Assembly: GCA_029880775.1 (NCBI GenBank)
Contig: JAOUNV010000025.1
Location: forward strand, 1 to 10,633
DNA: 10,633 bases
Source of the DNA: Nitrospinota bacterium
GTDB lineage: Bacteria > Nitrospinota_A > UBA7883
Direction: 5' to 3'
Shown here: piece after piece, positions 1 through 6,021 of the stretch
How positions within the stretch are numbered: the stretch's first letter is position 1
How the letters are laid out: every line of letters begins with the position of its first letter
The notes under the pieces: model-generated
Told to the model about the DNA's origin: nothing
The model's input: the letters and a program-made list of their open reading frames with translations, nothing else
The model's database searches: none
Made by a program: the position numbers and the translations under genes

Positions 1-408
1 AGGGACGGCAGCCGCTTGCTCATATGTCATGCTGGTTGGTTTTAACACTACATCCTCATCGTCAGACATGAGGCAATACTCGGCATATGCGCCAAAGTTA
101 TGACCTGTCAACCCAAACACCTGGTCGCCTACTTTAAATCGTGTCACCTCTTTGCCAACGGCTTCCACTTCACCCGCCAGCTCCATACCCAGTATGGGGC
201 GCCTTGGTTTTGTAAAACCGAGCGCTATTCGTCCAGCAAGCCAGAACAGAGGAGGGACATTGAAGCTTCGCGCTCTAGTATCGCCAATCGCTACAGTTGT
301 CGCATACACCTTCAACAACATTTCATTGCCATTGGGGATAGGCTTATCCACCTCTTTGAGCTGGAGTACTTCTGGCGCCCCATATTTTGTGCACAGAATC
401 GCTTTCAT
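1..408 (-). CDS. Zinc-less MDR (quinone oxidoreductase-like) enzyme, N-terminal part, cut by window edge
   Basis: Reading the minus strand from an ATG at 406-408 gives 136 open codons to the window edge, so the C-terminal part, including most of the NAD(P)-binding Rossmann domain, is outside. The start MKAILCTKYGAPEVLQLKEV and the segment around residues 72-100 (ILGMELAGEVEAVGKEVTRF, then KVGDQVFGL) are typical of the GroES-like domain of the medium-chain dehydrogenase/reductase superfamily. The usual zinc-enzyme GHE is GME (residues 74-76), and the catalytic-zinc Cys position reads TTVAIGDTR without Cys. A zinc-independent NAD(P)H quinone oxidoreductase or enoyl reductase-like enzyme is therefore more likely than an alcohol dehydrogenase. 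An AAAGGG ribosome site lies 7 bases before the ATG. The gene is 18 bases downstream of the START gene and is probably last or near last in its operon. The substrate cannot be inferred. Confidence 0.88.
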   Translation of the reverse strand, partial: MKAILCTKYGAPEVLQLKEVDKPIPNGNEMLLKVYATTVAIGDTRARSFNVPPLFWLAGRIALGFTKPRRPILGMELAGEVEAVGKEVTRFKVGDQVFGLTGHNFGAYAEYCLMSDDEDVVLKPTSMTYEQAAAVP

Positions 409-426
409 GAGTATTCCCTTTATCCG

Positions 427-1083
427 TTAGCTACTTTTTGCCAGCTTAATCATTTTCTGGAGGGTGTCATTGACAACACCAGGAAAAGCCGCTTTTATCA
501 TCCACTCGGGCACTCTATCAATGGGGGAGCATTTTGCGGAGAGTGTCAACTCCACTTTGCCGTCTCCTATATCCTTGAAAGAGTACTCCATGTTGTAGTA
601 GTTATAGCGATTCACCCCTTTCTTGTTTTCATACATGGAGGGCGCCGCTGTTAAAGTGAAAGTCGCCATCCCTTCCGCCTTATCCTCAGAATATTTCATG
701 ATAGTTACGATATCAGTGTCGCTCAAAGGCCACGTTGCGTCAGTATAATAATAAAGAACCCATTCATTGTCAGAGTTGGTCTTGACGATTCTTGTCTCAG
801 TTTCATCCAGGAAATCTTTATGTCTCGATACATCCTTGAGCAGCAAAATATATTTTTGAATACCAGCGCTGTCGGTAGTGGTCGCGATATACTGTACTAA
901 TTGTTGTTCCTTCCCGTTTTCATCGGTTCGGGTAGAAATGTTGCTTCTCACTGTGACCTTGCCATCATCGGCTGTTTCTGTTTTCCACTCTTCCGCCTGC
1001 GCAAGCACATCTGAGCTTACGAAAAGCATACATAAGGTGATAATCCACATTTGAGCTATTACGGATTGTCTCGTCGATTTCAT
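427..1083 (-). CDS. Secreted START-domain lipid-binding-like protein
   Basis: This is a 218-residue protein. The chosen ATG at 1081-1083 has AAGGAG six bases upstream; a longer frame back to 1119 would overlap the preceding gene and lacks such a site. Residues 1-28 form a signal peptide (basic MKSTRQ, hydrophobic core, cleavage likely after VLA), so the product should be periplasmic or secreted. The mature part resembles bacterial START domains of about 190 residues: an early EWKTETADDGKVTVRSN strand pair, a central W-P-L-S-D-T-D segment at 118-124 (compare the WPxxxRD motif of START proteins), and a C-terminal amphipathic helix (VPEWMIKAAFPGVVNDTLQK) that usually closes the lipid pocket. START domains bind lipids or other hydrophobic ligands; the ligand here is unknown. 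The gene lies 13 bases after the XRE regulator and 18 bases before the oxidoreductase, in one operon. Confidence 0.88.
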   Translation of the reverse strand: MKSTRQSVIAQMWIITLCMLFVSSDVLAQAEEWKTETADDGKVTVRSNISTRTDENGKEQQLVQYIATTTDSAGIQKYILLLKDVSRHKDFLDETETRIVKTNSDNEWVLYYYTDATWPLSDTDIVTIMKYSEDKAEGMATFTLTAAPSMYENKKGVNRYNYYNMEYSFKDIGDGKVELTLSAKCSPIDRVPEWMIKAAFPGVVNDTLQKMIKLAKSS

Positions 1084-1096
1084 AAATTTCTCCTTT

Positions 1097-1321
1097 TTAT
1101 TCATTTGTGTTCTCATCATCCGGAGAGTATTCCAGCAAGTCTCCCGGTTGACAGTTCAGTTCTCTACATATCGCCTCCAGGGTTGACATACGAATCGCCC
1201 TGGCTTTTCCCGTTTTTAAAATAGACAAGTTTGAATTGGTAAGCTGCACTCGCTTTGCCAATTCGTTGAGCGACATTTTTCGATCCGCCATCACCCTGTC
1301 CAGCCTGAATATGATGCTCAT
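1097..1321 (-). CDS. Small XRE-family (YozG-type) transcriptional regulator
   Basis: This 74-residue protein is almost entirely a Cro/C1-type helix-turn-helix domain. The segment RKMSLNELAKRVQLTNSN (14-31), followed by LSILKTGKARAIRMSTLEAI and CRELNCQPGDLLEY, matches the YozG/YdaS-like small XRE family, which usually starts M-x-I-I-x-x-L-D. For this reason I start at the ATG at 1319-1321 and not at the TTG at 1331-1333, which would add only MARQ. AAGG precedes the ATG at short spacing. Regulators of this type are regularly found next to a DUF2975 membrane protein, as here (stop codon 16 bases upstream of this ATG), and probably act as a pair. Likely targets are the inverted repeats upstream of the operon promoter (1900-1937), though this is inference. 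The acidic tail (PDDENTNE) is outside the fold. Confidence 0.93.
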   Translation of the reverse strand: MSIIFRLDRVMADRKMSLNELAKRVQLTNSNLSILKTGKARAIRMSTLEAICRELNCQPGDLLEYSPDDENTNE

Positions 1322-1337
1322 TTGCCTTGCCAATTAG

Positions 1338-1859
1338 TTATATGGTTAGATCGTGCTCTTCCTGCAGGGCGGTTCCGTTTTTCAATATATCAGTGAGGAT
1401 CAGGAGTATTATCCCGAGCAGAAGCGACGAGAAGTTAGCGGAAATAATCGAAAATATAATCACAAGCTTGGTAAGCCCGGAGAGGATAAGAACGTTTTTG
1501 TGGCTGAACACTATGTTGTTTCTGAAATTATCAAATATAAGTTTCGACTTCCTTATTATCTGGAACAACAAAGCTATGTACACCCCCAATAGGGATATAG
1601 CCAACACCCTGATTGCCGGGTGCAGGTCTCTCATTTTCTTCATTTCCTGCCACTCCTTGTCATCGCCTTTCAGGTCACTAAAAAGTTCATGCTTGAACTG
1701 GGCGTAGCAAGATACAGATGGGTCTTCCTTCAGGTCAGAAAAAAAGATGGTCGATAAAATAAAGGCGATGAAAATTGAGGCTACAGGTACCACATAAAGT
1801 AATACATGCAAAAGCTTGCTCAATATAGACGACAGCGACTTTTCACCTAGCAATTTCAT
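1338..1859 (-). CDS. DUF2975 family membrane protein
   Basis: This 173-residue integral membrane protein starts at ATG 1857-1859, with AGGAGGG 5 bases upstream, the strongest ribosome site in the window. Four hydrophobic segments are visible at about 13-40, 82-102, 123-140 and 143-158, with a charged loop at 41-80 between the first two. The C-terminal LTDILKNGTALQEEHDLTI is the characteristic ending of DUF2975 proteins (compare 'ExELTI' endings), and the conserved FDNFRNNIVFSHKN between segments two and three also fits. Family members are normally encoded just before a small XRE regulator, as here, and are thought to work with it, perhaps by sequestering or signalling to it at the membrane; no mechanism is established that I know of. 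It is the first gene of a four-gene operon. Base composition is markedly AT-rich compared with genes beyond 2177. Confidence 0.9.
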   Translation of the reverse strand: MKLLGEKSLSSILSKLLHVLLYVVPVASIFIAFILSTIFFSDLKEDPSVSCYAQFKHELFSDLKGDDKEWQEMKKMRDLHPAIRVLAISLLGVYIALLFQIIRKSKLIFDNFRNNIVFSHKNVLILSGLTKLVIIFSIISANFSSLLLGIILLILTDILKNGTALQEEHDLTI

Positions 1860-1885
1860 TTGTACCCTCCTATATGATTTAGCTC

Positions 1886-1913
1886 ATTGTACATGTCAGC
1901 TTGCGAAAAGCAA
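1886..1913 (-). promoter_or_regulatory. Sigma70-like promoter of the DUF2975-XRE-START-MDR operon
   Basis: On the minus strand, TTGCTT (complement of 1908-1913) and TACAAT (complement of 1886-1891) are separated by 16 bases. Transcription would start around 1879, about 20 bases before the DUF2975 start codon. The match to the TTGACA/TATAAT consensus is good at both boxes, with a slightly short spacer. No competing promoter is visible in front of the three downstream genes, which are 13-18 bases apart, so this probably drives the whole operon. Confidence 0.55.
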
Positions 1914-1937
1914 GGAAAAATTATCGATAAACGATAA
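1900..1937. promoter_or_regulatory. Inverted-repeat cluster at the operon promoter, candidate operator
   Basis: Two inverted repeats lie at and just upstream of the -35 box. CTTGC-GAAAA-GCAAG (1900-1914) overlaps the -35 hexamer. TTATCGATAA (1921-1930) is a perfect 10-base palindrome, followed by a second half-copy CGATAA (1932-1937). A cluster of this kind is where an autoregulatory XRE protein would be expected to bind. The AT-rich palindrome could instead be an UP-like element. Assigning it to the operon's own XRE protein is inference. Confidence 0.35.
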
Positions 1938-2052
1938 ATATATATTGCTAAAGGGGTCGACACGGTTAATGGAGATAATTGCAACGTTATGGCAGGATAT
2001 ACTTGATCATGTCCCGTAGTGATATGCGGGAGGCCTCGGCGATATGTTTTAA

Positions 2053-2208
2053 TGGCTGGTGTTTATCTATAGGTCATCAGCCTCATGGCGCTTCCGCCGG
2101 AGTCGTGACACGGGCTATTGGGTGCGCGAGGTGGCCCAGAAAATTCAGAAGGCTGGCGCGATAAATATGCTTGAATTCACCCTCGGCTCCATGAGAGCCA
2201 CCATCTGA
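2053..2208 (+). pseudogene. Possible remnant: C-terminal reading frame of an unrecognised protein
   Basis: A plus-strand frame is open from 2053 to the TGA at 2206-2208. Its second half reads SRDTGYWVREVAQKIQKAGA and then INMLEFTLGSMRATI, with composition and codon choice like a real protein (GTG CGC GAG GTG GCC CAG AAA). There is no start codon with a ribosome site upstream, and an in-frame stop sits at 2050-2052. It overlaps the last 32 bases of the convergent reductase gene. I do not recognise the family. It may be the decayed 3' end of a lost gene, or chance coding likeness. Confidence 0.18.
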
Positions 2209-3709
2209 AAATCTTTTTCACGAATGGCGTAAGGCGGGTTTTGTTGTATGCGTCCGCCACTCGCTTGATCGCCTCGGCCTGGGTGGGGTATGGGTGGATA
2301 ACATTCGCCAGGCCGCCGAGCCCCATTCCGGCGGACATGGCCACCGATATTTCGCTGATCATCTCCCCTGCGTGGGCCGCCACTATTGTTGCGCCCACTA
2401 TCTTGTCGGAGCCTTTTTTCACCACCACCTTCACAAACCCCTCATCCTCACCATCGGCTATGGCGCGGTCGTTTCCGCTCATCTCCACTTTGTATACGGA
2501 GGTTTCTATCCCCTGCTCGCGCGCATCGTGTTCGTACATCCCCACATGGGCGATCTCAGGCTCAGTGTAGGTGGCCCATGGCATATTCAATGCGGAAAGC
2601 CGGGCCCGCCCACGAAACAGCGCGTTCTTGAGCACTATGCGCGCCGCCGCGTCCGCCGCATGGGTGAACTTGTGCGCCATGCACACGTCACCGGCCGCGT
2701 ATATATTCGGGTTTGAGCTCCGCAGATAATCATCCACCTCCACACCCTGCGCTGGATCATACGCCACCCCCGCCGCTTCCAGCCCCAGCCCATCCACGTT
2801 CGGCTTCCGCCCGGCGCCGATCAGTATCTCGTCGCACTCCATGGTTTCCTCGCCGTTTTCCGTGGTGATGGTGACCATCTTTTTTCCATTGGCCATGTGC
2901 GCCCGCAAGGGCCTGGAATTGATTCGCGTCTCCAGCCCCTCTTTTCGGAAAACTTTGGCCAGCAGTTCGGAAGCGTCCTGGTCCTCCCTGGAGAGGAAGG
3001 CGCCCCGTGAAACGATGACCACTTTTGATCCGAGCCGGTGGAACGCCTGGGCCAGCTCGCAGCCGATGGGCCCGCCACCGATCACCAGCAACGAACCGGG
3101 AAGAGTGGTCAGGTTGAACACGGTTTCATTGGTCAAAAAGCCGACCTCCGCCAATCCTTCGATATCCGGGTGGACAGCCCTCGCGCCGGTGGCGATCACA
3201 GCTTTTTTGAACCGTAACGTCTTCCCCTCCACCTCCACGCTGTCCGGCCCGGCAAACCTCCCCTCCCCGAAGAAGACATCCACTCCCGCCTCGGTGAATC
3301 GCCGGGCGGAATCGTGGGGGCTGATGCCCGCTCTTATTTTTCGCAGCCGCTCCATGATTCGTGGGAAATCCTCTGGTCTGGTGTCGGCTCCGGTCAGGCC
3401 CAGCCTGGCGGCGGTTTTCATCTCGTGGGCCAGCCTGGCCGGTCGGATCAGGCTCTTGGAGGGGACGCATCCCACATTCAGGCAGTCTCCCCCCATCATA
3501 TGGCGCTCCACCAGGGCCACCTTCGCGCCCAGCCCCGCCGCGCCGATGGCGCTCACCAGCCCCGCCGTGCCCGCTCCCACCACCACCAGGTTATAGATAT
3601 GCGCAGGCTCCGGGTTATTCCACTTATCCGGGTGAACATTGGAAAGAAGAGCCTTGTTGCTCTCGTCCATCGGCTCCACTGGAAAGCGCCACGAATCACT
3701 CATCGCCAT
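2177..3709 (-). CDS. Mercuric-reductase-like FAD-dependent disulfide oxidoreductase
   Basis: This 510-residue class I pyridine nucleotide-disulfide oxidoreductase is probably cytoplasmic and would pass electrons from NAD(P)H through FAD to a disulfide or other acceptor. Visible parts in order: a 38-residue N-terminal extension (LLSNVHPDKWNNPEPAHIYN) typical of the MerA-like subfamily found beside TVP38 genes; FAD-binding GAGTAG (45-50); redox-active GGDCLNVGCVPSK with Cys76 and Cys81; NAD(P)-binding GGGPIG (211-216); second FAD motif AAGDV (338-342); and the dimerisation-domain HPYPTQAE (472-479), equivalent to the catalytic His-Glu region. It lacks the N-terminal heavy-metal-associated domain and the C-terminal Cys pair of true MerA (it ends FRWWLSWSRG), so mercury reduction is unlikely. 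Starts at 3709 and 3703 are both possible; the latter has GAGA six bases upstream. Either overlaps the TVP38 stop (14 or 8 bases), implying translational coupling. Confidence 0.93.
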   Translation of the reverse strand: MAMSDSWRFPVEPMDESNKALLSNVHPDKWNNPEPAHIYNLVVVGAGTAGLVSAIGAAGLGAKVALVERHMMGGDCLNVGCVPSKSLIRPARLAHEMKTAARLGLTGADTRPEDFPRIMERLRKIRAGISPHDSARRFTEAGVDVFFGEGRFAGPDSVEVEGKTLRFKKAVIATGARAVHPDIEGLAEVGFLTNETVFNLTTLPGSLLVIGGGPIGCELAQAFHRLGSKVVIVSRGAFLSREDQDASELLAKVFRKEGLETRINSRPLRAHMANGKKMVTITTENGEETMECDEILIGAGRKPNVDGLGLEAAGVAYDPAQGVEVDDYLRSSNPNIYAAGDVCMAHKFTHAADAAARIVLKNALFRGRARLSALNMPWATYTEPEIAHVGMYEHDAREQGIETSVYKVEMSGNDRAIADGEDEGFVKVVVKKGSDKIVGATIVAAHAGEMISEISVAMSAGMGLGGLANVIHPYPTQAEAIKRVADAYNKTRLTPFVKKIFRWWLSWSRG

Positions 3710-4448
3710 TCTCTTTTAACTCCATCCTCTCCGCCAGGGCGCGCCGCGCCATCCGGGTTATGTATACGGTGACAGTTATGGTGGCCACCAGTCCCAGGCC
3801 GTACATGGCCCATTCGGCGTCTGTCCTCTGGCGTTCCACGGATTCGTCCCCCAGCATGGCCAGCGAGCCTGCCAGCGAGCCGATGTAGACATACATCAGG
3901 CTACCCGGCGCCATGCCTATCAGCGAAGCCCAGAAGTAATGCTTCAGCGAAACCCTGGTGAGGCCATAAGCGTAGTTGAGCAGGTTGAACGGAAAGACAG
4001 GCGAAAGCCGGGTGAGCCCCACGATCTTCCATCCATCCTCGGCGATGGCGCTATCCATGGCGCGAAACATCGGCTTCCCCTCGATCCACTTGGCCACCCA
4101 TTCCCCGGCCAGGTAGCGCCCCACCAGGAAAGCGGCCGTGGCGCCCATGGTGGCGGAGATAAGGGCTATGACAGTCCCCTTCGCCACGCCGAAGATGACC
4201 CCTGCGCCCAGCGTGAGGAGCGATCCGGGGATGAAAAAGACACAAGACACGGTGTACAGCAAAGCGTACATCAGAATGCCAACCCATCCCAACTGATCGA
4301 TCCAGGCCAGAAGGCTTTTAAGTTGCGTGGCAAGATCCAGGTAATTCCAGGACACTATGACGCTCACCAGCAGAAGAACTATCCCGCCAGACCTTAGCCA
4401 GGCGAAGAGGGGGCGTTTTTTACCGCTGTCATCATTTTTGTTGTTCAA
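3696..4448 (-). CDS. TVP38/TMEM64 family (VTT-domain, DedA-like) membrane protein
   Basis: This 250-residue polytopic inner-membrane protein carries the VTT/SNARE-associated domain seen in DedA, TVP38 and TMEM64. Hydrophobic segments lie at about 20-36, 53-72, 77-110, 142-160, 172-197 and 213-231. Family hallmarks are visible: FFIPGSLLTLGAGVIFG with G-x-x-x-G-A-T-A-A-F-L-V-G-R-Y (71-112), and LTRLSPVFPFNLLNYAYGLTR (145-165), the re-entrant-loop signature. TVP38-type proteins have been linked to lipid scrambling or proton-coupled transport, but no substrate can be assigned here. The start is TTG at 4446-4448, the only start-like codon before the first membrane segment; it lies inside the last codons of the DUF547 gene (17-base overlap). 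The stop overlaps the reductase start. TVP38 and mercuric-reductase-like proteins are also known as single fused polypeptides, supporting a shared function. Confidence 0.92.
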   Translation of the reverse strand: MNNKNDDSGKKRPLFAWLRSGGIVLLLVSVIVSWNYLDLATQLKSLLAWIDQLGWVGILMYALLYTVSCVFFIPGSLLTLGAGVIFGVAKGTVIALISATMGATAAFLVGRYLAGEWVAKWIEGKPMFRAMDSAIAEDGWKIVGLTRLSPVFPFNLLNYAYGLTRVSLKHYFWASLIGMAPGSLMYVYIGSLAGSLAMLGDESVERQRTDAEWAMYGLGLVATITVTVYITRMARRALAERMELKENGDE

Positions 4449-5310
4449 TCTTCTTACTTCCCATCTTGTTCAACGACCAATTGTAGAAGGTATATTTTAT
4501 TCGCCATTCGTGCTGGTTGGCAAAATATCCTTTCACCGTGTCGGACCAGTATGGCCGCAGAAAGTCGAGGACCGACCTCCCCTCCTTTTCAAAATCACCC
4601 TTGTACCACTTGAAGATGGGGGAAAGATGAACCACACCGGCGGCCCGGTCCACTCGGTTTTTGGTGGCGATGGACAGAAACCGGCGCATCTGGCCGTTTA
4701 ATTGCTCCTCCAGCCGTCGACCCACGAACGCCTCGGAGCGCAACGGAGGGCATCCCATGGCGGCGCACACCAGGGCCGCGTGGATTCTCGGCTCGTTGTG
4801 CCTCTTGCGGAGAATCCCATGCTCAATGGTATCTAGCGTCACGGCCCCCCCGAAAAGCTGGACCACCGGCGCTTCCCAAGGGGTGGAAAACCATCCACCG
4901 ATATCCTTGATGCTCTTCACGGGGTAATGGTCCAGTATCAGCTTGAGCGTGGCTGCGTTGTACAGGTTTATCAGGAAGGCGATCCGGTCTGGCTCCTCCC
5001 ATGCGTTGATTTGGGTTTCAGTCACGGCGGCCAGTACGGTCAGGTATTGGTCCAGCCGCTCCCGGTTTTTGGCAAGGCCGGGATAATCGACCCGCCCCTC
5101 CTCCACAAACTCGACCAGCAGTTTGCTGAAAATAGCGTGGTCATGGTCGAAGCCTTCCTTGCTATGGGCTGGTGTCGGATGGAAACAAACCCATGCCATC
5201 GCAACTATTGCCATAACCAGCGCAATATGGCTTGCTATGGGCGCCAGGCGATTACGGGGTTGGAAATGTGGAAAGGAAGCGACACTTCCGTGGGGTGGAC
5301 TCTTGCGCAT
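4432..5310 (-). CDS. Exported DUF547 domain protein
   Basis: This is 292 residues from the ATG at 5308-5310, chosen because AAAGAGA lies just upstream and it gives the shorter leader. An in-frame ATG at 5386-5388 would add 26 residues. A hydrophobic segment at about 24-43 followed by PTPAHS suggests export or membrane anchoring, so the domain is periplasmic. The DUF547 core is clear: DRIAFLINLYNAATLKLILDH (109-128), VTLDTIEHGILRKR (157-170), the conserved PRIHAALVCAAMGCPPLRSEAF (174-195) with two Cys residues, LSPIFKWYKGDF (229-240), and the usual terminal IKYTFYNWSLNK. The biochemical role of DUF547 is not established that I know of; the conserved Cys and His residues suggest a catalytic or redox site. 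It is first in the DUF547-TVP38-reductase operon and overlaps TVP38 by 17 bases. Confidence 0.9.
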   Translation of the reverse strand: MRKSPPHGSVASFPHFQPRNRLAPIASHIALVMAIVAMAWVCFHPTPAHSKEGFDHDHAIFSKLLVEFVEEGRVDYPGLAKNRERLDQYLTVLAAVTETQINAWEEPDRIAFLINLYNAATLKLILDHYPVKSIKDIGGWFSTPWEAPVVQLFGGAVTLDTIEHGILRKRHNEPRIHAALVCAAMGCPPLRSEAFVGRRLEEQLNGQMRRFLSIATKNRVDRAAGVVHLSPIFKWYKGDFEKEGRSVLDFLRPYWSDTVKGYFANQHEWRIKYTFYNWSLNKMGSKKIEQQK

Positions 5311-5500
5311 ACAATCTCTTTTGATGGCCGCTATTATCGAAGTAACGCAATGACGAATTCCTGACAGCGGCAATTGCAATGCCTTCATTCTATCTCAAAC
5401 ATCCACACAAGGCGAGACAAGCCGGTATGCGATGGCCTTCCCGATAGATATAGATATGGCAGGTTTTCGCTGGGTGGTATTTATCCTATATCCGCGCTAT

Positions 5501-5515
5501 TATCCTCTAAGGATA
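5501..5515. repeat. Inverted repeat in the leader of the DUF1569 gene
   Basis: TATCC-TCTAA-GGATA, a perfect 5-base-arm inverted repeat, ends 15 bases before the ATG and a few bases before the AAGGAG ribosome site. Two further ATCC half-sites lie at 5483-5493. It could be an operator or a small mRNA hairpin near the ribosome site. I see no convincing promoter in 5389-5529 for either divergent transcript, though AT-rich -10-like stretches occur at 5486-5505. Confidence 0.3.
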
Positions 5516-5529
5516 TTTAAGGAGACTTT

Positions 5530-5976
5530 ATGGAAAAGCGTAAGTTGAATTTTGAGTCATACGGAGAAGTGACCCAGGAGATTGAAAGCCTGGAGAGATC
5601 GGGCTACGAGATCAAGGGCAAGTGGACCCTGGGCCAGGCTTGCGCCCACCTTGATTACTACTACAAGGGTTCGCTGGATGGGTTCGAGCATATGTTCCCA
5701 TGGATAGTCCGCTTTCTGCTGGGCAAGCCTGCGCTTTGGTGGTACTTGCGGGTGAGGGACAAGGAAGGAAACCCCACGGCGCCACATTCGGTTCCCGCCG
5801 AAGACGTTGACGATCAAAAAGCGATCGCCGACATTAAAGACAGTCTGCGCCGCCTGGCCACTGCGGACAAACTGCATCCCTCCGGACTGTTCGGGGAGCT
5901 GACACTGGTGAAATGGAAAGAGATGCACTTAGGACACGCGGCCCATCATCTGGGATTTTTGGTCCCGAAGGCATGA
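5530..5976 (+). CDS. DUF1569 (DinB-like superfamily) protein
   Basis: This 148-residue soluble protein starts at ATG 5530 with AAGGAG five bases upstream. It fits DUF1569 in length and layout: an N-terminal helix (YGEVTQEIESLERSG), W-T-L-G-Q-A-C-A-H-L at 32-41, a middle region with RFLLGKPALWWYLR, and a C-terminal EMHLGHAAHHLGFLVPKA. His40, His136 and His140 are placed like the metal-binding histidine triad of the DinB/YfiT helical-bundle superfamily, so a metal-dependent thiol-transferase-like or hydrolytic role is possible, but no reaction is known for this family. It stands divergent from the DUF547 operon and is followed after a gap of about 45 bases by the DUF2079 gene, so the two are probably co-transcribed. 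Confidence 0.88.
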   Translation: MEKRKLNFESYGEVTQEIESLERSGYEIKGKWTLGQACAHLDYYYKGSLDGFEHMFPWIVRFLLGKPALWWYLRVRDKEGNPTAPHSVPAEDVDDQKAIADIKDSLRRLATADKLHPSGLFGELTLVKWKEMHLGHAAHHLGFLVPKA

Positions 5977-6021
5977 CCTGGCAAAGCCTGTGGCGCCAAC
6001 GTTTTTTTGGTCGGAGGCGCT

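Larger units (their letters stand above)
1861..2176. other. Intergenic region between the two minus-strand operons
   Basis: The left part (1861-1960) is AT-rich and holds the promoter and repeat cluster of the DUF2975 operon. The right part (about 1990-2176) is GC-richer. It contains no gene I recognise, no tRNA, and no hairpin followed by a T-run that would convincingly terminate the reductase operon entering from the right. An open plus-strand frame in this part is listed separately. The shift in composition across this gap makes it a plausible junction between DNA blocks of different origin. Confidence 0.5.

Noticed and set aside
100..654. Plus-strand 184-codon frame over the MDR and START genes
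   Set aside because: It is antisense to two recognisable genes with good ribosome sites and has no recognisable domain.
1331..1333. TTG start for the XRE regulator
   Set aside because: It adds only four residues, and the family start pattern fits the ATG at 1319-1321.
1097..1859. Toxin-antitoxin module (small membrane protein plus small HTH protein)
   Set aside because: The membrane protein has the DUF2975 ending and four membrane segments, and this pair is a known regulatory unit, not a recognised toxin-antitoxin pair.
2841..3596. Long (251-codon) plus-strand open frame opposite the reductase gene
   Set aside because: It lies wholly antisense to a gene with unmistakable FAD, NAD and CxxxxC motifs. 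Its translation is Ser/Pro/Arg-rich and shows no domain, as expected of the shadow of a GC-rich gene.
2177..3709. True mercuric reductase and mercury-resistance locus
   Set aside because: There is no heavy-metal-associated domain, no C-terminal Cys pair, and no merR, merT or merP nearby.
5443..5457. Short GATA tandem repeats
   Set aside because: They are too short and imperfect, and common by chance in an AT-rich spacer.
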